DNA of 5,546 nt from SZUA-430 sp044375275 (lineage in GTDB: Bacteria; Pseudomonadota; Alphaproteobacteria; Micropepsales; Micropepsaceae): positions 1 through 5,546 of the forward strand of contig JBILMZ010000220.1 in the NCBI GenBank assembly GCA_044375275.1, given 5' to 3'. Position 1 is the stretch's first letter. Each line of letters starts with the position of its first letter. A model generated the notes under the pieces. That model ran no database searches. It was not told where the DNA came from and worked only from the letters and a program-made list of their open reading frames with translations. Shown here piece after piece: positions 1 through 5,288 of this stretch. The position numbers and the translations under genes are program-made.

Positions 1-1197
1 GAGGCCTGGCGCGACACGGTGCTGGAACAGGAAGAACTCGAACAGCACAAGCTTGACCGCCGCATCGTCATGGAAGAGCACTGGGTCCGTTATGGCGTGA
101 CGGCAAGGCGCAAGCGCAACCAGGGCCGCATGGCGCGCCTCGCCGGCCTGCGCCAGCAACGACGCGACTTCCGCCGGGCGCAAGGCAATGTACAGATGAC
201 CGCCGCGGAAGCAGAAGGCTCCGGCAGCATCGTCGTCGAGGCCAAGGGCATCTCGAAAGCCTATGACGAGCGGACCATTGTCGACAACGTGTCCGTGCGC
301 ATCGCCCGCGGGGACAGGATCGGGATCGTCGGCGCCAATGGCTCCGGCAAGACCACGTTGATTTCGCTCCTGACCGGACAGTCAGAGCCGGACTCAGGCA
401 CGATCAAGCGCGGCACGAACGTCCAGATGCACGTGCTCGACCAGCGCCGCGACACGCTCGACGGCGACATGTCGATCAAGGATTACCTGACCGGTGGCCG
501 CGGAGAGACGCTGGCTGTGGGTGACCAGGTCCGTCACTACGCGTCCTACATGAAGGACTTCCTGTTCACGCCGGAGCAGGCCCGCACGCCGTTGCGCGCC
601 CTGTCCGGCGGCGAGCGCGGCCGTTTGGTGCTGGCCAAGGCCCTGGCGACGCCGTCGAACCTGCTGGTACTCGACGAACCGACAAACGACCTCGACCTCG
701 AGACGCTGGACCTGCTGCAGGAACTTCTCACCGACTACAACGGAACCGTGATCGTGGTCAGCCATGACCGCGACTTCCTCGACCGGGTTACGACGGCCGT
801 CCTGTGGGCGGAAGGCGATGGACGCTTCACGGAATATGCCGGCGGCTATTCGGATGCCGTCGCCCAACGTGGTGCCGAAGTAAAGGCACGCGCGAAGGCC
901 GCTGCCCCCGCATCCCGCGAGAAATCAAGGGACACGTCAGACGCCCGACCGGTCGAGCAGAAGAAGCTGAGCTTCAAGGACAAGCACGCCCTTGAGACGC
1001 TCCCGGGCAAGATCGAAGCCCTGCGTACCGACATCGAGAAGATGAAGGCCGCAATGACCGACCCGAATCTCTACTCCCGCGACCCAAAACAGTTCACCAG
1101 CCTGTCCGATCGACTGGGCAAGGCGGAAATCGAACTCGCGGAAATGGAAGATCGCTGGCTCGAGCTCGAAATCCTGAGGGAAAGCCTCGGCGGATAG
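1..1197 (+). CDS. uup: Uup-like ABC-F family ATPase, C-terminal part (5' end outside window)
   Basis: Reading frame 1 is open from the first base to the TAG at 1195-1197, giving 398 visible residues; the first ABC domain lies upstream of the window. The fragment opens in the charged inter-domain linker, including the RRKRNQGRMARL stretch typical of Uup. It then carries a complete second ABC domain: Walker A GANGSGKT (base 331 on), signature LSGGE (601 on), Walker B LLVLDEP followed by TNDLDLET (661 on), and the switch histidine in SHDRDFLDR (763-765). After a basic, Ala-rich spacer comes a coiled-coil C-terminal domain (LSFKDKHALETLPGKIEAL, ending in RWLELEILRESLGG), the hallmark of Uup rather than EttA. 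ABC-F proteins are soluble, lack membrane domains and act on ribosomes; Uup is also tied to DNA stability and precise transposon excision. All ATPase motifs look intact. GTG at 19 is an internal codon, not the start. Assignment to ABC-F is secure; the exact subfamily name is likely. Confidence 0.93.
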   Translation, partial: EAWRDTVLEQEELEQHKLDRRIVMEEHWVRYGVTARRKRNQGRMARLAGLRQQRRDFRRAQGNVQMTAAEAEGSGSIVVEAKGISKAYDERTIVDNVSVRIARGDRIGIVGANGSGKTTLISLLTGQSEPDSGTIKRGTNVQMHVLDQRRDTLDGDMSIKDYLTGGRGETLAVGDQVRHYASYMKDFLFTPEQARTPLRALSGGERGRLVLAKALATPSNLLVLDEPTNDLDLETLDLLQELLTDYNGTVIVVSHDRDFLDRVTTAVLWAEGDGRFTEYAGGYSDAVAQRGAEVKARAKAAAPASREKSRDTSDARPVEQKKLSFKDKHALETLPGKIEALRTDIEKMKAAMTDPNLYSRDPKQFTSLSDRLGKAEIELAEMEDRWLELEILRESLGG

Positions 1198-1207
1198 CCA
1201 TTTTTTT
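1174..1207 (+). terminator. Possible weak terminator at the end of the Uup-like gene
   Basis: A run of seven T (1201-1207) lies three bases after the stop codon. Upstream, CTGAGG (1174-1179) can pair with CCTCGG (1185-1190) around a five-base loop, with one G-T wobble. TGGCT (1156-1160) is also complementary to AGCCA (1196-1200), which directly abuts the T-run. The simple hairpin is ten bases away from the T-run and the longer closure is multi-branched, so this is not a textbook intrinsic terminator. Confidence 0.3.
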
Positions 1208-1382
1208 GCAGCGCGCTTGATGCAGATCAAGGAACTCTTGCGCGGCCTGGGCGAAAACACAACCACAGCAGCTGTCCGCTGCAGCCGGATCCGGGTCACC
1301 GGAAAGGCAAGGCGGCAACAAGAAAAGCGCAACAGCGCGCTGACGACTAGCGGACACTCGGCTCTCCCCTTGTGCCCGTGAG

Positions 1383-1433
1383 CTGCCCTCTGGCACCTGG
1401 CTTGGACCCCGGGAGTCGGAGGGCAGATTTATT
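1383..1433 (+). terminator. Candidate plus-strand hairpin terminator
   Basis: CTGCCCTC (1383-1390) is an exact inverted match to GAGGGCAG (1419-1426). A T-G wobble (1391/1418) adds one pair, and the loop of about 26 bases is GC-rich and could fold further. The stem is followed by ATTTATTTCG. It could terminate a read-through transcript of the Uup-like gene or an unannotated small RNA. The large loop and interrupted T-tract keep confidence low. Confidence 0.35.
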
Positions 1434-1464
1434 TCGTCCGTGTACGCCATTTAAGCCATCAGCC

Positions 1465-1500
1465 AAAAAACAATCAGCCGGAAACCCAAGGGTTCCCGGC
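1465..1500 (-). terminator. Rho-independent terminator of the EF-hand gene
   Basis: Read on the minus strand, GCCGGGAACCC and GGGTTTCCGGC (1500-1477) form a stem with a single G-U wobble, capped by a C-UU-G tetraloop. TGATTG then TTTTTT (1470-1465) follow. The structure starts 31 bases after the stop codon of the minus-strand EF-hand gene. The wobble becomes an A-C mismatch in plus-strand RNA, so the element favours minus-strand transcription, although T-rich DNA on the other side (TGTTTCTTTG) could give some bidirectional activity. Confidence 0.75.
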
Positions 1501-1531
1501 CGCTGTTTCTTTGTGACGCGACGCCTTCAGA

Positions 1532-2083
1532 CTAGCGAGAAGGTGGTGCCGGCGGTGCCGGGGGCATGGGTGACATAGGCGGGAGCGGCGGCAATGGTGC
1601 CATGCCCTCAATGGGGGGCAGCGGCGGCATGGGAGGCGTCGCCTCTTCCTTGCTGAGCACGCCATCCTTGTTCTTGTCCATCTCGGCAAAGCGCTTCTCG
1701 GCACCCGCAATGAACTCGCGCTTCGTGATCATCCCATCCTTGTTCGCATCAGCGCCGTCATGCATGGAGCGACGGACGACAACGACATGCTTCTTGGCTC
1801 CAGTGCCGTCATCAATGACCTGCACATTCACGTCCTCGCCGTCCGGATGACCTACCTTGTCGTCCGTGATGACGACCACGCGCCTTTCGCCGACGCCCGG
1901 CATGGGCGCCCCCGCAGCCTCGCCAGTCTTGGTCTCGCAGACGACAGGCCCCTTGCCGTCCGTCGTGCATGTCACGACCTGCTTGTCTTCGACGACCCGC
2001 GTGACGGTTCGCGACTCGCCCGCAACGGCGTATCCGGTCATGGCGACCGTCCCCAGCAAAATCGCCAGTGCTGTCCTGTTCAT
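1532..2083 (-). CDS. Exported EF-hand calcium-binding protein with proline-rich C-terminal tail
   Basis: This encodes a 183-residue protein. Residues 1-21 form a signal peptide: MNRT, then a hydrophobic core, with likely cleavage after AVA before Gly22. A Val- and Thr-rich region follows with two cysteines (39 and 49) that could form a disulfide in the periplasm. Two canonical EF-hand loops come next: residues 112-123 (D-x-N-x-D-G-x-I-T-x-x-E) and 136-147 (D-x-N-x-D-G-x-L-S-x-x-E). Both keep the calcium ligands at positions 1, 3, 5, 9 and 12 and the Gly at 6. Residues 150-183 are a proline-rich tail of PPM/PPL/PPA units. The start is supported by AAGGAG six bases before ATG. Calcium binding is a strong prediction; the role is unknown. 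Divergence from a two-component system suggests an accessory sensor or regulated target. A purely structural or calcium-buffering envelope protein is the alternative. Confidence 0.88.
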   Translation of the reverse strand: MNRTALAILLGTVAMTGYAVAGESRTVTRVVEDKQVVTCTTDGKGPVVCETKTGEAAGAPMPGVGERRVVVITDDKVGHPDGEDVNVQVIDDGTGAKKHVVVVRRSMHDGADANKDGMITKREFIAGAEKRFAEMDKNKDGVLSKEEATPPMPPLPPIEGMAPLPPLPPMSPMPPAPPAPPSR

Positions 2084-2088
2084 GGTAA

Positions 2089-2094
2089 CTCCTT
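2089..2094 (-). promoter_or_regulatory. Ribosome binding site of the EF-hand gene
   Basis: On the minus strand this reads AAGGAG, five bases before the ATG at 2083-2081. It is the clearest Shine-Dalgarno in the window, fixes the start codon, and hints at efficient translation compared with the response regulator opposite. Confidence 0.85.
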
Positions 2095-2198
2095 GTAGAA
2101 ACTGTGCCGTTCGATGGCGTGCCTCTATCCGACTTCAATGTTTCGGCGATGTGTCAGTCAAGACGACGCTTGTTGCGGAATGCGGCAGAACGCAGGCC

Positions 2199-2213
2199 TG
2201 ACAAACTTTGACA
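2199..2213 (+). promoter_or_regulatory. Tandem TGACA repeat, candidate response-regulator operator
   Basis: TGACA at 2199-2203 and TGACA at 2209-2213 are exactly ten bases apart, one helical turn, with the second embedded in TTGACA. OmpR-family regulators typically bind tandem half-sites spaced 10-11 bases, so autoregulation by the adjacent regulator is plausible. No consensus for this particular regulator is known to me. Confidence 0.4.
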
Positions 2214-2275
2214 CAAATTAACGCTGGTCCCGGTTGGAAAGCCATGACACCTCGGTGATAGAGTCCACCGCACCG

Positions 2276-3001
2276 ATGAACGACACCACCCCCCAGATCC
2301 TGATCGTGGACGACCATCGCGACATTCGCGATGCGTTCAGCCGCTACCTGCTCGAGAACGGCTTGCGGGTGACGCTGGCTGAATCCGCAGCATCGGCGCG
2401 GCGCGTGCTCGCCCAGAAGGAAGTCGACCTCATCATCCTCGACATCATGATGCCGGGCGAGGACGGCCTCAGCCTCTGCCGCGCCGTACGCGAGCACTAC
2501 CGCACGCCCATCATCCTGCTCAGCGCCCGCAGCGAGGAACTCGACCGCATCATCGGGCTCGAAGTCGGCGCCGACGATTACGTCACGAAGCCGTTCAGCC
2601 CGCGCGAATTGCTCGCCCGCATCCACGCCGTCCTGAGGCGCACGAACGAACTGCCCCCAGGCCAGCGCCCGCGCACCGGCGACCGCGTCCGCTTCGGTGA
2701 GTGGATCCTCCATGGCCCCGAGCGCCAGGTTGTCGACCGCAACGGTGTCGTCGTGTCCCTGAGCACGACCGAGTTCGCCCTTCTCGCAACCTTCCTCGAA
2801 CACCCCAACATCGTCCTCACGCGCGACCAGCTTCTCGAGAAGGTCAAGGGACGCGGCGCCGACGAGGTCTTCGACCGCAGTATCGACACGCAGATCAGCC
2901 GCCTGCGCCGCAAGCTCGAGGAAGACCCGCGCAACCCGCGCCTGATCAAGACCTCCTGGGGCGCAGGCTATCTCTTCGCCAGCACGGTGGAGGCGCTATG
3001 A
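2276..3001 (+). CDS. OmpR-family response regulator
   Basis: From the ATG at 2276 this is a 241-residue transcription factor of normal OmpR/PhoB length. The receiver domain (about 7-122) has the acidic pair D12-D13, phosphoacceptor D56 in ILDIMMPGEDG, S83, switch residue Y102 and K105 in DDYVTKPF. The winged-helix domain (about 138-236) includes STTEFALL and the recognition region RSIDTQISRLRRKLEEDP, ending WGAGYLF. This last part resembles E. coli OmpR and EnvZ-partnered relatives. It should be phosphorylated by the kinase encoded next and bind DNA as a dimer. The frame is open upstream to TTG (2234) and GTG (2255), but ATG 2276 places the receiver fold at the usual distance from the N-terminus; its Shine-Dalgarno is poor. 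Its TGA overlaps the kinase start as ATGA, implying translational coupling. The family call is firm; the regulon is unknown. Confidence 0.94.
   Translation: MNDTTPQILIVDDHRDIRDAFSRYLLENGLRVTLAESAASARRVLAQKEVDLIILDIMMPGEDGLSLCRAVREHYRTPIILLSARSEELDRIIGLEVGADDYVTKPFSPRELLARIHAVLRRTNELPPGQRPRTGDRVRFGEWILHGPERQVVDRNGVVVSLSTTEFALLATFLEHPNIVLTRDQLLEKVKGRGADEVFDRSIDTQISRLRRKLEEDPRNPRLIKTSWGAGYLFASTVEAL
2989..2993 (+). promoter_or_regulatory. Ribosome binding site of the histidine kinase gene
   Basis: GGAGG, preceded by GGT, lies four bases before ATG 2998 and inside the last codons of the response regulator. It settles the kinase start at 2998; the frame is open about 300 bases further upstream only as an out-of-frame shadow of the regulator gene. 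Confidence 0.8.
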
Positions 3002-4557
3002 ACCTGTTGTCGCCGCGGACCGTGCGTGGCTGGTTCGTCCTCATCGTGATGGGCGCCCTCCTGCTGTCACAGCTTGTTTCGCTCGCGCTGATGGTCAGCC
3101 AGCAGACGATCCTGCGCTCTTCGCTGCACGAAGTCGAAGCACTCGGCCGCACTGAAAGCATCGTCAACCTCGCGCGGAACGCCGACGAGAAGATGCTCCG
3201 CAACATCGAGATCACGGCGTCGAGCCCCTCCTTCATCGTGAGCTTCGACAAGGAACCGTCCATCCGCCCGCAGGACAGCAACACGTCACTCGCAGCCTCG
3301 CTCGCGCGCTCGACCGGATCACCCCAGGACGCCGTGCGCGTCGCGTGGGATTCCAGCAAAGCCATGATCGTCACGACGATGGTACGTCAGGAAGCCGGCG
3401 GCCGGACCATCATCATCGCCCGCACCCAGGACCGCAATCCGCAGGCCCCCGCAGCACCGCCCGCGCCACCGGCCCCACCCGCGCCACCCATCCCCCCCGA
3501 CGCGCCGGCAGGCGTCGAACTCCTGCTGGAAAAAGAGCCGCAATTTGTCCGGGACATAGAAATGCGCGCGCCAGTCAACGGAACCGAAACCGAGACCGTG
3601 TCAGCCATTCCCGAACGCCTGGGCATCGCCATCCGCATGAAGCCCGACATGTGGCTGAACGTGGCTGCAGTCCCCGCGCCGCCGCCCTCGATCATCATGC
3701 CGCTCATCCTCGCCGGCCTGTTCGCCGCCGTCCTGGTAGGCCTCGCCGCGGTCTGGGCCGCAGGGCGCGTCGCCCGTCCCATCGCCGGTCTCACCAACGC
3801 CGCCGACCGTCTTGGAAAAGGGGACACCGTCGTCCTCGCCCCCGAAGAAGGCCCCGCCGACGTCCGGGGTGCCGCGCGCGCCTTCAACACCATGGCCACG
3901 CGCCTCCGACGCCTGATCGATGACCAGCGCGCGCTCCTTTCCGCCGTCGGTCATGACCTGCGCACGCCGATCGCATCGCTCCGCATCCGGACCGAGCTCG
4001 TGAAGGATCCGGAACTCCAGTCGAAGATGCTGGGATCCCTCGAGGAAATGCAGCGCCTGACGGACGCGGCACTCGCCGCTGCCCGCGGCGGCGAATCCGG
4101 CGAGCCCGCGCGCGCCGTGGATCTCCAGTCGCTGGTCGAAGCCGTGTGCGATGACCTGTCGGATACCGGCCACGATGTGGTCGCAGGAACCCTGTTGCCG
4201 GTCCGCTCCCAGGGACGCGCCAGCGAACTGCGACGCGCGCTGCGCAATCTGATAGAAAACGCCGTACGCTACGCAGGCGCGGCCCGCGTCTCCATGCATC
4301 AGGCAGGCGAAAGCATCGACCTGTGCGTCGAAGACAGCGGTCCCGGCATCCCCGAGACGCAGCTGGATCAGGTCACGAAACCCTTTGTGCGGCTGGAAGA
4401 GTCGCGCAGCACCGAGACAGGCGGCCACGGCCTCGGGCTGACCATCGCGCGCGCCATCGCTGAGCGTCACGGCGGAGAACTGATCCTGCAGAACAGGAAG
4501 GAAGGCGGATTGCGCGCAACGCTCCGCCTTCCGGTATCGGGCGAGACCGGCGCCTAG
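2998..4557 (+). CDS. EnvZ-like membrane sensor histidine kinase with proline-rich periplasmic insert
   Basis: This 519-residue kinase has a first membrane helix at about 12-34 and a periplasmic region of roughly 195 residues. The second helix is at about 231-255, followed by a HAMP linker to about 306. HisKA follows with H319 in GHDLRTP (H, D320, T323 as in EnvZ-type kinase/phosphatases), then a HATPase_c domain. The latter has N-box RNLIENAVRYA (N421), G1 DSGPG (446-450), F-box KPF (F463) and G2 GGHGLG (475-480), so all catalytic motifs are intact. Residues 148-171 of the periplasmic region are a proline-rich run of repeated APP units ending IPPDAP, which splits the sensor region in two; I do not recognise a named sensor domain there. 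The gene starts within the regulator stop codon, so the two are co-translated and almost certainly cognate partners. The signal is unknown; the divergent EF-hand gene makes calcium or envelope state a candidate. Confidence 0.94.
   Translation: MNLLSPRTVRGWFVLIVMGALLLSQLVSLALMVSQQTILRSSLHEVEALGRTESIVNLARNADEKMLRNIEITASSPSFIVSFDKEPSIRPQDSNTSLAASLARSTGSPQDAVRVAWDSSKAMIVTTMVRQEAGGRTIIIARTQDRNPQAPAAPPAPPAPPAPPIPPDAPAGVELLLEKEPQFVRDIEMRAPVNGTETETVSAIPERLGIAIRMKPDMWLNVAAVPAPPPSIIMPLILAGLFAAVLVGLAAVWAAGRVARPIAGLTNAADRLGKGDTVVLAPEEGPADVRGAARAFNTMATRLRRLIDDQRALLSAVGHDLRTPIASLRIRTELVKDPELQSKMLGSLEEMQRLTDAALAAARGGESGEPARAVDLQSLVEAVCDDLSDTGHDVVAGTLLPVRSQGRASELRRALRNLIENAVRYAGAARVSMHQAGESIDLCVEDSGPGIPETQLDQVTKPFVRLEESRSTETGGHGLGLTIARAIAERHGGELILQNRKEGGLRATLRLPVSGETGA
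4500..4532. other. Strong hairpin inside the 3' end of the kinase gene
   Basis: GGAAGGCGGA (4500-4509) and TCCGCCTTCC (4523-4532) are perfect 10-base inverted arms around a 13-base loop. Within the loop GCG (4512-4514) can pair with CGC (4520-4522). It ends 22 bases before the kinase stop, at a convergent junction with no intergenic space. The plus strand has no T-tract after it; the minus strand continues TTCCTGTTC, so it might partly terminate the GST transcript. It also encodes ordinary kinase C-terminal residues, so it may be chance. Confidence 0.4.
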
Positions 4558-5165
4558 GCACTCGCGCTCGGGCGGGCCTTCATGCGTCCATACATGGCCA
4601 GCAGCGTCGTGGCGTCCGGATTGATCGGCTGTCCGATCTGGTTACCGAAATCAAGGAACGCAAACAGGTGGATGTCCGCATAGGTAAGCCGGTCACCGCA
4701 GATGAACTGCTTGCCGGTGACCATCTTGTCGAGCCAGAGCATGCGGTCCTGCGAGACGCGCTTCAGGCCATCCGCCGCTTCCGGCACTGTCGGGATGCGA
4801 TCCTTGAAAATCGGCAGGCCCTGGCTGTAGCGAAAGCCATTGGCCATCGGCTCGACGATGTTGAGGTCGATGCGCCGCGTCCACATGCGCGTTTCCGCTT
4901 TCTGCTTCGGGTTGGAGCCGATCAGCGCGGGCGTCGGGTGCGTGTCCTCGAGATACTCGCAGATCGCCGTGATCTCGCTGATGATCGTGCCATCGTCGAG
5001 CTCAAGGCAGGGCAACTGTCCCGCCACGTTCTTCTGCAGATAGGCACCTTGCCGGTTTTCCGCTTTCATGAGATCGACTTCAACCTGGGCAACATTCAGG
5101 CCCTTCTCGGCCATGAACATGCGCACGGCGCGCGGATTGGGACCAATGGAGTTGTAGAACTTCAT
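4554..5165 (-). CDS. Glutathione S-transferase family protein
   Basis: This is a 203-residue cytosolic protein with the usual GST length and two domains. The thioredoxin-like N-terminal domain (about 1-77) opens MKFYNSIGPNPRAVRMF. It has the conserved cis-proline P52 in GQLPCLEL and the glutathione-binding acidic segment ISEITAICEYLE (S63-E64). The helical C-terminal domain contains the N-capping box TYADI (T161 to D164). The beta-class catalytic Cys10 is replaced by Asn10, so S6 or N10 would contact the thiol; the substrate cannot be predicted. ATG 5163-5165 starts directly at the GST fold, preceded by a weak AGAGAG. The frame extends upstream to another ATG, but those 68 residues look like non-coding translation. 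The stop codon interlocks with the kinase stop on the other strand. It is probably a detoxification or thiol-stress enzyme, unrelated in pathway to its neighbours as far as can be seen. Confidence 0.92.
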   Translation of the reverse strand: MKFYNSIGPNPRAVRMFMAEKGLNVAQVEVDLMKAENRQGAYLQKNVAGQLPCLELDDGTIISEITAICEYLEDTHPTPALIGSNPKQKAETRMWTRRIDLNIVEPMANGFRYSQGLPIFKDRIPTVPEAADGLKRVSQDRMLWLDKMVTGKQFICGDRLTYADIHLFAFLDFGNQIGQPINPDATTLLAMYGRMKARPSASA

Positions 5166-5263
5166 TTCGGTGCTCTCTGCCTTTGAATTGAACAGGCCGG
5201 CATGTGGCCCCTGCCCCCACCCTTGAGTCAACAGCAACCTTTTCGAAACCGTTGGACGCCATG

Positions 5264-5279
5264 TTGCCGTCCACGGCAA
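5264..5279. promoter_or_regulatory. Perfect 7-2-7 inverted repeat, candidate operator
   Basis: TTGCCGT (5264-5270) and ACGGCAA (5273-5279) form an exact palindrome with a two-base centre. It lies in the 123-base divergent gap between the GST gene and the partial gene starting at 5289, ending nine bases before that start. The size fits a dimeric repressor site. Its position over the expected ribosome binding site of the downstream gene would suit repression. No binding family is recognised. Confidence 0.4.
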
Positions 5280-5288
5280 AGTTCCGGC

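Larger units (their letters stand above)
1198..1531. other. Convergent intergenic region without a credible gene
   Basis: This 334-base gap separates two genes that point at each other, so it must end both transcripts. Short open frames cross it on both strands, but none has a good ribosome binding site, a recognisable domain or protein-like composition. What is visible is terminator-like structure: the T-run at 1201-1207, a hairpin at 1383-1426 followed by T-rich DNA, and a strong minus-strand terminator at 1465-1500. A weaker minus-strand candidate is AGCGC (1326-1330) pairing with GCGCT (1337-1341), followed on that strand by TTTCTTGTT. I saw no tRNA, SRP RNA or 6S RNA signature. Confidence 0.6.
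2084..2275. promoter_or_regulatory. Divergent control region between the EF-hand gene and the two-component operon
   Basis: Both flanking genes read outward from this 192-base stretch, so it must hold promoters for each. Toward the kinase operon there is a perfect TTGACA (2208-2213), but no convincing -10 box 16-18 bases later. Toward the EF-hand gene, TTGACT (2161-2156 on the minus strand) is a possible -35, again without a clear -10. The motif TGACA occurs at 2199-2203, 2209-2213 and 2245-2249 on the plus strand and at 2156-2152 on the minus strand. Weak -10 boxes plus repeated motifs fit activator-dependent promoters, which is inference. Confidence 0.6.

Noticed and set aside
937..1450. 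Overlapping minus-strand frames extending into the convergent gap
   Set aside because: They are Arg/Ser/Pro-rich, lack ribosome sites and recognisable motifs, and overlap the Uup C-terminal domain.
1566..2201. Plus-strand frames antisense to the EF-hand gene, one glycine/methionine-rich at its start
   Set aside because: The glycine-rich pattern is just the complement of proline codons in the EF-hand protein tail.
2135..2803. Minus-strand open frame of 222 codons over the regulator and promoter region
   Set aside because: Composition is typical of an antisense shadow, and it covers a regulator whose conserved motifs prove the plus strand is coding.
2701..2997. Upstream extension of the kinase frame by 99 codons inside the response regulator gene
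   Set aside because: The translation is an Arg/Pro-rich shadow of the regulator gene in another frame; ATG 2998 has GGAGG at good spacing and begins a proper membrane anchor.
3439..3510. GC-rich repeat DNA considered as a tandem-repeat locus or inserted element
   Set aside because: The repeat is imperfect, stays in frame and encodes the APP-rich run of the kinase; no insertion boundaries or duplications are visible.
3601..4470. Long minus-strand open frame (289 codons) antisense to the kinase
   Set aside because: It mirrors the kinase codons in GC-rich DNA, where stops are rare on the opposite strand; no domain or ribosome site supports it.
5223..5231. TTGAGTCAA palindrome in the GST divergent region, considered as an FNR-type site or -35 element
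   Set aside because: FNR sites need TTGA and TCAA four bases apart, here only one; as a -35 (TTGACT on the minus strand) it lacks a matching -10 box.
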